From the NCBI RefSeq assembly GCF_000014865.1, contig NC_008576.1:2199501-2263500 (forward strand): 64,000 nt of DNA, given 5' to 3'. The stretch comes from Magnetococcus marinus MC-1. Lineage in GTDB: Bacteria > Pseudomonadota > Magnetococcia > Magnetococcales > Magnetococcaceae. Below the pieces are notes generated by a model, which ran no database searches, had not been told where the DNA came from, and saw only the letters and a program-made list of their open reading frames with translations. The translations under genes were made by a program, and so were the position numbers. Every line of letters starts with the position of its first letter. Positions within the stretch are counted from its first letter, which is position 1. Shown here piece after piece: positions 36,820-45,841 of the stretch.

Positions 36820-37572
36820 TTAGCGCATCTGTAGGATTCTTTCCCAGGCGGCCTCTATATCGACTTGGCGCCCGTAGAGATGCAAGCTTAAGCTGCCGCA
36901 GCAATCCTGCACCCCTCCCGCGCTGACCACGGTTGCGGTGAGGTTGTGCAAAATGTGTAAGGCTTGGCACTCGGTCACAATGGTCGCATTCTGTCGATGG
37001 ATGGGCAGTAGACCGACAGGAGAGCCCATGCTCCGCATAACCCGCTGCTGCCCGAGTAGGGATGCCGTATGAAAGACTGAGCCAGGGACCATTTTTTGTA
37101 AGGAGACAGGAAGAATCAACGCGGCCCCGCGTGCCATTAAAATAGGGTAGGCTGCACCGATGGTGCCACCGGTAGGAGAGGCCATTAGGATGCCAGCATG
37201 ACCCTCGGCATCCAAGGCGTTGGCGCCTTTAATGTAGACGTCTGCTGCGGTAAAACGGGATAAGACATCCATTGGCCAACCGCGGGTGAGGGTACCCTCC
37301 TCCCAGATAAAGGGGCCGGGGCCACGTCCCTGGGCAGGGGTTTCCCCCAATATGCCATCGGCAATCCATCCCACAGCAAAGCGGGCATCCCCGGGATCTT
37401 CGCCGGTAAGCGCTTGGGCGACATAGCGGGTTGTGCTGCCGCCCACCACCACCATACGTCCCTGTTGGGTCGCCCGCTGGACCTGGGGAAGTTGAGCAAC
37501 GGCTTGTCCAATCAGCCGTTTACCCTCTTCAGCACGCACCACCACAAGGGCGGTGGTATAGGATTCGCTCAT
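36820..37572 (-). CDS. Protein of unknown function (250 residues)
   Basis: Soluble, Gly/Ala-rich protein of 250 residues that I do not recognise. Visible motifs are VVVGGSTTRYVAQAL near residue 40, DVYIKGANALDAEGHAGILMASPTGGTIG near residue 112, and a C-terminal AGGVQDCCGS with paired cysteines. The pattern of conserved-looking Gly loops suggests an enzyme binding a nucleotide or phosphate, but no family can be named. ATG 37572. It is divergent from the DUF123 gene and upstream of cheV on the same strand (96-bp gap). Confidence 0.75.
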   Translation of the reverse strand: MSESYTTALVVVRAEEGKRLIGQAVAQLPQVQRATQQGRMVVVGGSTTRYVAQALTGEDPGDARFAVGWIADGILGETPAQGRGPGPFIWEEGTLTRGWPMDVLSRFTAADVYIKGANALDAEGHAGILMASPTGGTIGAAYPILMARGAALILPVSLQKMVPGSVFHTASLLGQQRVMRSMGSPVGLLPIHRQNATIVTECQALHILHNLTATVVSAGGVQDCCGSLSLHLYGRQVDIEAAWERILQMR

Positions 37573-37646
37573 AATCAGTTGCCTTGTCTAAGGTGAAATT
37601 GCATGATTAGTAAACTATGAAAAGAGTACGCTAAAAGTGCAAGGAA

Positions 37647-38084
37647 ATGGCAGGCTTCATGGCCAGTTATGTGATTGAGATGCAACTGAGTAGACCATCA
37701 GAGATTACCATAGGCGCGCTGGGGTGTATTCGTTTTCAGGCAGGGCGTTACCTCTATGTGGGATCAGCCAAGCGTGGCTGGGATGCCCGTATCGCGCGGC
37801 ATATGGCTCCCGAAAAAAAGCTGCGTTGGCATGTTGACTATCTGACCACCCATCCCCAAGTGGTTTTGCAACGCGCTTGGATGAGTGAACAGGATCAAGA
37901 GTGCGTCACCGCCCAACAGTTGTTGCTTTTGCCTGGGGTTGAGGTGGCTCTACCACGCATGGGCGCTTCAGATTGCCAATGTGCGGCCCATTGTATGCGA
38001 GCAACCCATATTCTGTCGGTACGTCATCGACTAAAAACCCTGCATTACCAGTTGTGGCAGCCACCTACTAAGCGCTCTTCATAA
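37647..38084 (+). CDS. DUF123 / GIY-YIG-like endonuclease-related protein
   Basis: A 145-residue protein. It matches the DUF123 (COG1833) pattern: GALGCIRFQAGRYLYVGSAKRG followed by RIARHMAP and LRWHVDYLTTH. The YVGSA part is the equivalent of the GIY-YIG strand. The C-terminus has a Cys/His group (DCQCAAHCMRATH). Members are annotated as endonuclease-III- or UvrC-like, with function unproven. AAGGA is only 2 nt from ATG 37647, so ATG 37659 is an alternative. It overlaps the convergent ABC permease by 17 bp. Confidence 0.8.
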   Translation: MAGFMASYVIEMQLSRPSEITIGALGCIRFQAGRYLYVGSAKRGWDARIARHMAPEKKLRWHVDYLTTHPQVVLQRAWMSEQDQECVTAQQLLLLPGVEVALPRMGASDCQCAAHCMRATHILSVRHRLKTLHYQLWQPPTKRSS

Positions 38085-39450
38085 GGCTTTTCCAGCGGGA
38101 CCAAGCGAGGCCAATGACGACCAACGCCTCCACCATCGGTGGAGAGACGATCAAGATGGGATCATAGCCAGCCATGGGGAAAAAAAGTGGCGCGGTGATG
38201 TGGGCCGCACCCAAAGTGGCCGCAACGCTGGGCAGTAAAATATAGAGCACCAAGAGATAGAGAATGATGGTGGCTCGCGCCCGTTGGCCGTTGGGATTAA
38301 GATAGATAAGCTGCATTAAAGCAAGGTCCCGGAACATAAACAATAGCGCAGCCAGCATCGCCCATTTTAGATGTATCGGGGCGTTACCACTGAAGAGAAG
38401 CGTGGCCTGGGTAAATTCCAATCGAAAGGGGCTCATCAAGCTATTGAGCAGCATCGCTGTGAGCAAGCAAAGCCCGACCCACCAGAGTGGAATCGTGTGC
38501 CATAAATTACGCCATGCACCACGCCGGGCGTAGTAGAGGGTTTTGCGGTAGGAGAGCAGATTTTTGGATTCAAAGAAGGCGGCAAAATAGGTGAGCAACG
38601 CCATGATAGCCTGGGCCAGCCAGAGCTGTAGCATCTGTTGATCGCCAGCCTCCATACTGGGGCTAAGCTGAATAAACCCTGCACCATACCAGCAAAGAAA
38701 AATGAGAAAGGCGATCCACACCAAAGGACCTGTGGGTTTTTGTAACTCCTGGCTCATCAACCGGTACAGCCCTAACCAACTCCACAGTAAAAAACTGGCT
38801 AAAGAGTAGAGGGTAAAGGTGGGGAGGGTTGTTTGCCAGCCATGCCAAAAGACCATCTCTTTTTCTGCGTCAGGCACCACTAGGAAAAAGATGACACCCA
38901 GCAAATAGAGCAGGCTAACCACTAGACCCACCGCCAGAGGGCCGCTGATATAACGCCGCCTAGGCAAACTTCCTCCGTGTATGCTCAATAGGCTGAGCAG
39001 TAGACTCAGGGATTGCCCTAAAAGACCGCAACCCACCGAATAGAGCAGGAGCTGGTGAAGTCGGGTGGTGGGGAAATAGGGGTAGTGTAGGTGCATTACG
39101 GCATAGAGCATGCCCAACACCATGATGCCACCGTACCAAGTAAAGATGGTGGAGCCCAACAGCTTACCCCAGGTCATGGACCAAGGTGAAAGGATGGACA
39201 TGCGTTGGCTATCCCAGGTTCGGTGTAAAATTTCCTGAATCACGCTATCCCCAGCTTGAGGTACCCCCCACATCATCACCAACACGGTGTAGGTAAGAAT
39301 TAAAAAATTACGCGGGTTCCATAGGGTATTAACACTGCTGGTCATCCAACTAAGGTAAAATAGGCCGCCTAGTACAATGGGCATGACGATGAGACGGTGC
39401 AGACTCATCTCAATCCAAAGATTGCGTAAAAATTCTGGGTTAAGGCGCAT
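38068..39450 (-). CDS. ABC transporter permease (ABC-2-like)
   Basis: A 460-residue membrane protein with about ten to twelve hydrophobic helices. ATG 39450 (MRLNPEFLRNLWIEMSLHRL) overlaps the 3' end of the ATPase gene by 11 bp, which shows translational coupling. The early MTSSVNTLWNPRNF and RTWDSQRMSILSPWSMTWGKLLGSTIF segments resemble ABC-2 exporters (gliding/antibiotic type). Substrate cannot be told. Its 3' end overlaps the DUF123 gene. Confidence 0.78.
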   Translation of the reverse strand: MRLNPEFLRNLWIEMSLHRLIVMPIVLGGLFYLSWMTSSVNTLWNPRNFLILTYTVLVMMWGVPQAGDSVIQEILHRTWDSQRMSILSPWSMTWGKLLGSTIFTWYGGIMVLGMLYAVMHLHYPYFPTTRLHQLLLYSVGCGLLGQSLSLLLSLLSIHGGSLPRRRYISGPLAVGLVVSLLYLLGVIFFLVVPDAEKEMVFWHGWQTTLPTFTLYSLASFLLWSWLGLYRLMSQELQKPTGPLVWIAFLIFLCWYGAGFIQLSPSMEAGDQQMLQLWLAQAIMALLTYFAAFFESKNLLSYRKTLYYARRGAWRNLWHTIPLWWVGLCLLTAMLLNSLMSPFRLEFTQATLLFSGNAPIHLKWAMLAALLFMFRDLALMQLIYLNPNGQRARATIILYLLVLYILLPSVAATLGAAHITAPLFFPMAGYDPILIVSPPMVEALVVIGLAWSRWKSLMKSA

Positions 39451-40465
39451 AGAGGGCCGTCTCTTCGCTGGGGGTGCTGTGCATATGGCGCAGATAGGCA
39501 TCCTGTAGGTGCAAGCGTTCCTCGGAAAGGCTGTAGATGGGAACCTGTTGTACCACCAATTGATGCAGCAATTGCTGCTGATCCAAAGCGGAGCCTAGGA
39601 ACAGGAACGTTGCGCGATGTTGGTTGGTCTCAATTTCGCTAATGGCCGGATGGGCTTGCAACAGAGCCAGTAGGGGATCATAAGGCTGGGAAAGCATGAG
39701 GCGTAAGCGCCGTTCGGTGGTGGTTGGCGTTGGCATAATGGGTTGCAAATCAATATGTTTACGGTCCCGTAGGACCAGCATATGGCTGGAATACTCCTCC
39801 AACTCGGCAAGAATGTGGGATGAGACCATGATGGTCATACCATACTCTTGCAATTCGAGCAGCAGTTGCGAGAGTGCCCGGCGGCCATCGGGGTCTAAAC
39901 CGGAGGCGGGTTCATCAAGCAGTAACACTTGGGGTTCATGCACAATGGCTTGGCCAATCGCCAACCGCTGCCGCAGACCCCGAGAGAGGTGCCCCGAGCG
40001 GCTATTAATGTGGGCACTTAAACCCAGCCGTTCTACGGCTCCATCGCGTAGTTGCGAGGCATCTTGAGGGCTTAAACCGTGGGCCCTTGCGGCATGCAGC
40101 AGGCATTGAGAGACGGTGAGATCATCATAGAGCCCAAAAAAATCCGCCAGATAGCCAATTTTTCTATGGCAGCGTCGCGGGTGGCGGATGACATCAATGC
40201 CAGCAACCCGTATTTGGCCCGAGAAGGGGGGGTGCAGACCGGCTAGGGAACGCATGAGGGTGGTTTTGCCCACACCATTGTTGCCAACCAGTGCGGTAAT
40301 GCTCTGACGTGGCAGGGTAAAGCTAATGCCATCAAGGACTCGGCGGCCAGGATATTCAAAAAAAAGATCATCCACCTCAATCATATTGGGTTGGGGTGGG
40401 GGAGCCGTGAACTTCTCGTTGCCTTGCTGGGGGAGAGGGGGCTGATGGGGTTCGTGATCTAGCAT
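39440..40465 (-). CDS. ABC transporter ATP-binding protein
   Basis: A 341-residue ATPase. Walker A is VGNNGVGKTT, the ABC signature LSRGLRQRLAIG (non-canonical LSRGL for LSGGQ), Walker B QVLLLDEPASGLD, and the switch His is in VSSHIL. An N-terminal Pro/Gln-rich extension of about 27 residues precedes the domain. The last 100 or so residues beyond the ABC fold resemble the C-terminal tail of CcmA/NatA/GldA-type exporters. It pairs with the permease it overlaps. Confidence 0.9.
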   Translation of the reverse strand: MLDHEPHQPPLPQQGNEKFTAPPPQPNMIEVDDLFFEYPGRRVLDGISFTLPRQSITALVGNNGVGKTTLMRSLAGLHPPFSGQIRVAGIDVIRHPRRCHRKIGYLADFFGLYDDLTVSQCLLHAARAHGLSPQDASQLRDGAVERLGLSAHINSRSGHLSRGLRQRLAIGQAIVHEPQVLLLDEPASGLDPDGRRALSQLLLELQEYGMTIMVSSHILAELEEYSSHMLVLRDRKHIDLQPIMPTPTTTERRLRLMLSQPYDPLLALLQAHPAISEIETNQHRATFLFLGSALDQQQLLHQLVVQQVPIYSLSEERLHLQDAYLRHMHSTPSEETALYAP

Positions 40466-40559
40466 GGCATTGTTAATCTTATATCCAGTGACTAAAGGGA
40501 AATGGGGTCAATTTAACACAATGTCGACGCCGACAACAGGGTAGCCACGGTTGCGCCCC

Positions 40560-41315
40560 TTAGCTTGGTAATCCGGCCGGGCTCTCTGCCCAGGGGATGC
40601 GCGCATGTTCGAGGGCCTGTACCAATGCTTGTTGGGCTTGCTGTTGGGCATTGGCACTGCGAAAACCAAGCTCTTTTGGGGCATTGGGCCTGACATCGGG
40701 CAGGCTAAAAAAGTGACACTGTGGAAACTGCTCGCTGAGCTGCGCCATGATAGGCACCAGCTCACTCTCAGGGGTTAACACCCATAGGGCAAAGCTCTCA
40801 CCAACGGGGTGGCCGATCACATTTAAACGCTGTATTAGGCACCAAGCGAGCATGGGATGCGCCATTTGTGGAAAACCCGGTAAAAAAAAGTGCTGCTCAA
40901 CCTGAAAGCCAGGAATTTGGCTTAAAGGATTGGGGATTAATTGGGCGCCATCCGGCAGATCGGCCATAAGGATGCGGTTGGGTTCAGCTGAAAGACCAAA
41001 CTGGTCATAGATCATGCGAGCCGCTTCGGGGTGGCGGGTTAGCGGGCGTTGAAAGGCCTGCGCCGCCAGTTGGCGGGTGCGATCATCGACGGTGGCCCCA
41101 ATTCCACCAAAGCTAAAGACAGGGATCCGCCATGCACGACTCTGCTCAAGGGTGAGCAGCAGATCCTTGGCATCATCGCCCACGTAAGTAACACGACTAA
41201 GTTTAACCCCTGCTTGGGTTAAAGTATCGCGTAAAAAACCAAAATGGGCATCTTGACGACGACCAGTGAGAATTTCATCGCCGATGATGATGGCACCACA
41301 GTGGGTCGTGAGCAT
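40560..41315 (-). CDS. MoCF/CinA-N-like domain protein
   Basis: A 251-residue protein with the MoaB/MogA/CinA N-terminal domain: AIIIGDEILTGRRQDAH at the start, and SFGGIGATVDDRTRQLAAQAF, where the family has GGIGPTxDD. It lacks the CinA C-terminal deamidase, so it is a stand-alone MoCF domain. Members act in molybdopterin handling or as competence/damage-inducible relatives. It starts 23 bp after the small Cys-rich gene, suggesting coupling. ATG 41315; AAGG about 10 nt upstream. Confidence 0.82.
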   Translation of the reverse strand: MLTTHCGAIIIGDEILTGRRQDAHFGFLRDTLTQAGVKLSRVTYVGDDAKDLLLTLEQSRAWRIPVFSFGGIGATVDDRTRQLAAQAFQRPLTRHPEAARMIYDQFGLSAEPNRILMADLPDGAQLIPNPLSQIPGFQVEQHFFLPGFPQMAHPMLAWCLIQRLNVIGHPVGESFALWVLTPESELVPIMAQLSEQFPQCHFFSLPDVRPNAPKELGFRSANAQQQAQQALVQALEHARIPWAESPAGLPS

Positions 41316-41338
41316 GGCCGAAACGCCTTCTGCTTGGG

Positions 41339-41572
41339 TTATAGTTGGCCAGACAAGCCGCAATATCCATGTTGCTTGGTGTCATCGGTCCAGCGCCAAG
41401 CCATGCAGAGTGAGGCTTTACATGCAGTGTCGCGCCAGTCCATAGCAGCGGCGGTTTCGCTTTCTACGTGCACCCAATTGTAGCCTGAAGCCACAGCGCC
41501 TGCACTGGGATTATGCAGTCTGATCATGGGGCACCATTGATGTTGGGCTTCTTCTACGGTATGACCTCTCAT
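41339..41572 (-). CDS. Small Cys/Trp-rich protein, unknown function
   Basis: A 77-residue protein with an excellent AAAGGAGG ribosome-binding site 7 nt before ATG 41572. Motifs are WCPMIRLHN, then TACKASLCMAWRW and a C-terminal CGLSG. The WCPM...C..S.CMAWRW pattern occurs in short phage and proteobacterial hypothetical proteins and suggests a metal site, as four Cys are present. It directly precedes the MoCF/CinA-like gene and is likely co-translated with it. Confidence 0.65.
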   Translation of the reverse strand: MRGHTVEEAQHQWCPMIRLHNPSAGAVASGYNWVHVESETAAAMDWRDTACKASLCMAWRWTDDTKQHGYCGLSGQL

Positions 41573-41989
41573 AAAACGCCTCCTTTTGTCAGAGCTAAAT
41601 TGTGACGATTGTAGCATTAAAATTGGCGGGTTGAGCAACAAATGATCGTGTATAGACCACACATCAACAATTTGGAGGGTTGTCGGTTCTGTTGGGGCAA
41701 CAGCAAAGTCAAATTTTGAGGTTAAAGGGTGTCTCGTCTGAGGACAAATCGCTTTGCGTTGTCAATAAGCTTTAAGGGAAGGTATCTGGTCCGACTGTAA
41801 CAATACCTTAGACTATTGACACTACCATCGAGTGGGTGCAACGTGGTAATATGCTGTTGGTGATAATGAGCAGATCATTTAATCTATAATCGAGTGCGCT
41901 GTGGCGTGAGGCACTGCTCCGCTAGGAGTGACACTAAATTAATGCACGTGAGTGTGCTTTTGTTTAAGGACAAGGGAGTAAATAAACCA
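41573..41989. other. Intergenic region with possible promoter for the OmpA-like gene
   Basis: About 417 bp between the Cys-rich gene (minus) and the OmpA-like gene (plus). A good TATAAT lies at 41885-41890 (about 105 bp before the start), but no matching -35 is clear. A TTGACA occurs at 41816, too far from it. No gene seen. Confidence 0.4.
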
Positions 41990-42910
41990 ATGTTGAAGTC
42001 CAAGACCAAACTTTTTTTGTCGATGGCTGCGGTAATATCTTGCATGGCAGTCGTTTCGGCTTCCCAGGCGGAAGAGGCCTATAAAGGATGGATCCAATGG
42101 CATCCGCAAACGGGTCCCAATACCATTTCTACAGCAGGCACCCAGTATTATCCCTATCAACCCAGCCCAAAGCCCGCTTGTGAGCATGGTATGGATGCTG
42201 CGGGCAACTGCGTGGGAGATGCGGACGGCGATGGCGTAACCGATGGCAAAGACAAATGCCCTGGTACCCCTGCTCAGTATGCCGTAGACGCTGTGGGTTG
42301 CTCCTTAGATCGGGATGGCGATGGGGTTAACGATGCTATGGATCGTTGTCCCGATAGCAGAAAAGGCGTAAAAGTTGATGCCCGTGGCTGCGAACTGGAC
42401 GATGATCAGGATGGTGTGGTTAATAGCGATGACAAATGCCCCGGCACCAGTGTGCATGTTAAGGTGGATGCCACCGGCTGTGAAATCAGCAAGGATGGGG
42501 ATATGGATGGCGTATTGAATGAGCAAGACGCCTGTTTGGATACCCCCAAAGGTCTGCCCGTAGGGAAAAATGGTTGCTGGTCGGTTAACTCGATCCACTT
42601 TAATACCGGATCTTGGGAGCTGGATGCCAAGGCGCTTTCAGTGTTGAATGCTGCGGTTGCAACCATGAAGCAGCATGCGGCCATCCGTGTTGAGGTGCAA
42701 GGCCATACAGACAGCCGAGCTGATGACACCTTTAACAAAAAGCTCTCTCTTAAGCGCGCTGAATCGGTTATTTGGTACATGACCAAGCAAGGCTTGGCAC
42801 GTGACCGTTTTGTCGCCGCAGCTTTTGGTGAGCAAAAACTGCTCAACAGCGAGAAAAACAGTGACGAGCGGTTAGTCAACCGTCGCGTTGAGTTGCACCG
42901 CATTCCCTAA
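41990..42910 (+). CDS. OmpA-family protein with four thrombospondin type 3 repeats
   Basis: Outer-membrane or periplasmic protein of 306 residues. The signal peptide is MLKSKTKLFLSMAAVISCMAVVSASQA (cleavage before EEAYKG). Residues about 66-185 hold four Ca-binding TSP3-like repeats (DADGDGVTDGKDKCPGT, DRDGDGVNDAMDRCPDS, DDDQDGVVNSDDKCPGT, DMDGVLNEQDACLDT), each ending in Gly-Cys. The C-terminal 110 residues are a peptidoglycan-binding OmpA domain (IHFNTGS...VEVQGHTDSRADDTFNKKLSLKRAESV). It probably tethers the outer membrane to the wall; no transmembrane barrel is visible. ATG 41990 has GGGAG 11 nt upstream. Confidence 0.92.
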   Translation: MLKSKTKLFLSMAAVISCMAVVSASQAEEAYKGWIQWHPQTGPNTISTAGTQYYPYQPSPKPACEHGMDAAGNCVGDADGDGVTDGKDKCPGTPAQYAVDAVGCSLDRDGDGVNDAMDRCPDSRKGVKVDARGCELDDDQDGVVNSDDKCPGTSVHVKVDATGCEISKDGDMDGVLNEQDACLDTPKGLPVGKNGCWSVNSIHFNTGSWELDAKALSVLNAAVATMKQHAAIRVEVQGHTDSRADDTFNKKLSLKRAESVIWYMTKQGLARDRFVAAAFGEQKLLNSEKNSDERLVNRRVELHRIP

Positions 42911-42941
42911 TACGTCACAAAGAGATGTGATTGAGATCGTG

Positions 42942-42970
42942 AGGGCACCCTTTATGGGTGCCCTTTTTTT
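42942..42970 (+). terminator. Rho-independent terminator after the OmpA-like gene
   Basis: A 9-bp stem AGGGCACCC/GGGTGCCCT with a 5-nt loop and seven T, starting 31 bp after the stop codon. Confidence 0.93.
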
Positions 42971-43164
42971 ATAGTCGGGGAACTCAGTTGAATGATTTTG
43001 ACACTCATTTAATAAGAGCTTGTCAAAATAAATTAAGGGCGCCGTAAGCGGAGAGAACCTGTTGTGGATAGGAGGTTGCGGCTATAGTTAAACGATACGG
43101 TTTGCTTTGTTGAATCTGTCGAGATGCAAATGAGTTTGCGCCGGGGTAGTTTAAAGGTGAGATC

Positions 43165-43875
43165 ATGGACAACATGGACAAAGGATTGGGCAGGGGCGCG
43201 CGCATGACGCTCTTTGCAGGGCTGATCATTGTTGCCTTAGGGGGTGCTCGTACAGGCATGGCTGAAGAGGTCTATGCTTGGCAGGTGGGTATGGGGGGTG
43301 GTTGGCAAGTTGGACCCGCGTGGATGTTAACGAAGCCTTTGCTTGCCCCAGAAGAAGAGCAAGCTGGGGCATCCATCACTGCGGATGCAACTCTGTTTGT
43401 TGGGTCTAGGCAGCCTGCCTTAAGCAAACGCTCCTCTAAATCGGTTAAACAACCGTTCAAACAACAGTGGCTGGATGGGGCGCAACAGTTGGCCGGTGAG
43501 GTCGATTTACCGGCCTGGATGGGGTTAGCGCCGGTGGATGCACACAAAAATGATCCTGCCAAAAAGTTGAACGCCAATCTATTTAATGCGCGTTGGCAGC
43601 CTCTAAAACCGGGCCGTTTGGAATTGGTGCCTGGGGAGAGGATGGCCCAAAAAAATCCTGTGCAATGGAAAGGTGTGCTCTCGCAAGATCGGGGTAACTA
43701 TCTGCAAGCACGCTGGCAACAGGGAAGCTGGAAGATTGAGAGCGCGGTGGGTAATGTGGACGGTGACCGCTACCAGATGCAGACGCGCTATAAACTTTCA
43801 TCCAATAGCAGTGTTAAAAGCGAGCTTAATGACGGGGAAGAACGACTGATGTGGGATTTTTCGAGCTACTTTTAA
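43165..43875 (+). CDS. Secreted protein of unknown function
   Basis: A 236-residue protein not recognised. Its N-terminus is a signal peptide (RMTLFAGLIIVALGGARTGMA, then EEVYAWQ). The mature part is Gly/Lys/Trp-rich with basic patches (SKRSSKSVKQPFKQQW). The C-terminal segment from GRLELVPGERMAQKN onward alternates aromatic and charged residues, suggesting beta structure. It lies after the OmpA-like gene, past a terminator, so is probably transcribed separately. The first ATG at 43165 has AAAGG about 10 nt upstream; ATG 43174 and ATG 43204 are alternatives. Confidence 0.7.
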   Translation: MDNMDKGLGRGARMTLFAGLIIVALGGARTGMAEEVYAWQVGMGGGWQVGPAWMLTKPLLAPEEEQAGASITADATLFVGSRQPALSKRSSKSVKQPFKQQWLDGAQQLAGEVDLPAWMGLAPVDAHKNDPAKKLNANLFNARWQPLKPGRLELVPGERMAQKNPVQWKGVLSQDRGNYLQARWQQGSWKIESAVGNVDGDRYQMQTRYKLSSNSSVKSELNDGEERLMWDFSSYF

Positions 43876-44302
43876 GCATGGCTTGATTCGGCCTAAGCTA
43901 AGCGGCCCAGTATCGTGTGCGTCCAAGCCGCTGGGTAGGATAGGGGTGGCAAAAAAAACGATCCCACATTTTTGAGCGTGCAGGTGGATGTGTGTCGTGT
44001 TTGAGCGATGGCATGTCAAAGCCCATATCCCGGTCCATCTTGCAGAAAAACCCATTTGCCGAGGAAGGTTGTGCGGCAATGAACAGCGAGCTTGACGTGT
44101 TATACAAGCCGCTGTGCATGAACCGTGACCAACAGGATCCTATGAGCCATGGGCAGGAAAGGTTATAGAGAGCTGGCGCATAAGTAAAACTGGGAGAAAG
44201 AGTAATTTTCTGATATTATGAGGTTCGACAATGGAACGTTTTTCAAGACGTTAAAATGTGTTTTTTTAAGTTAGCGCAAGCCTACTTAGGTATTAAAGCT
44301 AG
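43876..44302. other. Intergenic region, no gene seen
   Basis: About 427 bp before the HD-GYP regulator. No open frame with a ribosome-binding site. A short GC-rich dyad occurs near 43895. Promoter for the HD-GYP gene not identifiable. Confidence 0.35.
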
Positions 44303-45841
44303 ATGAAACTCATTCGTAAAATACGTGATACCAAAGATCGCGCCAAGCCCTTGCAGAAACAGGAAGTTTCTCGCGATAACCCGTGGCGTGTGTTGGTGGT
44401 TGATGATGATGAAGATATCCATGTTTTAACCTGCTTAAATTTACGGGATTTCTCTTTTGCTGGCCAAGCTATTGAGATTGTCTCCGCACGATCTGCGGAA
44501 GAGGCCAAGCAAGTGATGACCACGCAAGCCCCTTTCGCCGTGGCTTTCATCGATGTTGTGATGGAGGAGGAGGATGCCGGCTTAAAATTGGTGGAGTGGA
44601 TACGCGAAAGTTGGGGCGACCAACAGATTCGATTAATCATTCGTACCGGTCAACCGGGCGTAGCTCCTGAACGTTATGTTATTGATAATTATGATATTGA
44701 TGATTACAAAGATAAAACCGAGCTGACGGCTAACCGACTTTACACGGCGCTACGTACCGCTATTAAGGCCTATCGCGATCTGCAAGTTATTGAGACCAAT
44801 CGGTTGGGGTTAGAGCGTATTCTTGAAAGCACGCCTAACCTCTTTCCGCGCAATATTGAGGTTGTTCCTGAATTTTTCCAAGGTGTTTTAACGCAAATTA
44901 TAAGCCTCTGTCATCTGGGTAAAAACAGCATGGTAAGCAGTGGCGATGGTATGATTCTCACCCTTTCCGGTGAAAAGGTGGTGGTTCAGGCTGGTACCGG
45001 TGATTTTGAGGATAAACAGAGCAGCAAGACCGCTGCTGTGGTGACGTTGTGCCAACAGGTTATGCAATCTGAACGCAAAGTTGATGAGCTTGGTCACTCT
45101 GTCCAGTTAATTCCATTGACGACGCACCATCGGAATATGGGCTATATCTACCTGGAGAACACCGATCAACTGACGGACAATGATCGCCATATTATTCAGG
45201 TAATGGCCAATCAGTTTGCAGCGGTGCTGGCCAATCTTCAGCTAACGATGGATTTGCAAGAGGCCAACCGTCATGCCATGCATATGCTTGCGATCGCAGC
45301 TGAATTTAAAGATACAGACACAGGCAACCATATTAAACGCATTGCCAACTTGGTCACACAAGTGGCCATTGATTTAGGTGTGCGTCAACTCGATGCTTTG
45401 CGTATGGGGCAGGCCAGCAAGCTGCATGATATTGGTAAAATTGGCGTGCCAGACCATATTTTACGCAAACCTGAGCAGCTTAGCAGTGAAGAGTTTGAGG
45501 TTATTAAAGCTCATCCAGGTATTGGAGCAACCATTTTGGGTGGGCAAAATTGGTTTGAAATGGCCCATGATATTGCTCTTTATCACCATGAAAAGTGGAA
45601 TGGTACAGGCTATCCGCGCGGTTTGAGTGGCGAGGAAATCCCCCTGGCTGCACGGATCGTGGCCATTGCAGATGTGTTCGACGCCCTAACCAATATACGC
45701 CCTTATAAAACCGCATGGAGTTTAGAAGAAGCCATGGATGAGATTGTTCGTGGGCGAGGGGTCCATTTTGACCCAAATATTGTGGATATTTTTGTGAGGC
45801 TTTATAAAGAGAAAAAACTACATGAGCTTTGTGGGCTATAA
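44303..45841 (+). CDS. Response regulator with DUF3369 and HD-GYP domains (c-di-GMP phosphodiesterase)
   Basis: A 512-residue protein. The N-terminal receiver has VLVVDDDEDIH and a phospho-acceptor Asp84 in AFIDVVMEEEDAG. DUF3369 (about 155-300) contains YKDKTELTANRLYTALRTA and a GAF-like fold. The C-terminal HD-GYP domain carries LHDIGKIGVPD, the HHEKWNGTGYPRGLSGE motif and RIVAIADVFDALTNIRPYK. All HD-GYP landmarks for c-di-GMP hydrolysis are present. No partner kinase is adjacent. It degrades c-di-GMP in response to phosphorylation and opposes cyclases; the EAL protein at 19742 is a second phosphodiesterase. Confidence 0.93.
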   Translation: MKLIRKIRDTKDRAKPLQKQEVSRDNPWRVLVVDDDEDIHVLTCLNLRDFSFAGQAIEIVSARSAEEAKQVMTTQAPFAVAFIDVVMEEEDAGLKLVEWIRESWGDQQIRLIIRTGQPGVAPERYVIDNYDIDDYKDKTELTANRLYTALRTAIKAYRDLQVIETNRLGLERILESTPNLFPRNIEVVPEFFQGVLTQIISLCHLGKNSMVSSGDGMILTLSGEKVVVQAGTGDFEDKQSSKTAAVVTLCQQVMQSERKVDELGHSVQLIPLTTHHRNMGYIYLENTDQLTDNDRHIIQVMANQFAAVLANLQLTMDLQEANRHAMHMLAIAAEFKDTDTGNHIKRIANLVTQVAIDLGVRQLDALRMGQASKLHDIGKIGVPDHILRKPEQLSSEEFEVIKAHPGIGATILGGQNWFEMAHDIALYHHEKWNGTGYPRGLSGEEIPLAARIVAIADVFDALTNIRPYKTAWSLEEAMDEIVRGRGVHFDPNIVDIFVRLYKEKKLHELCGL

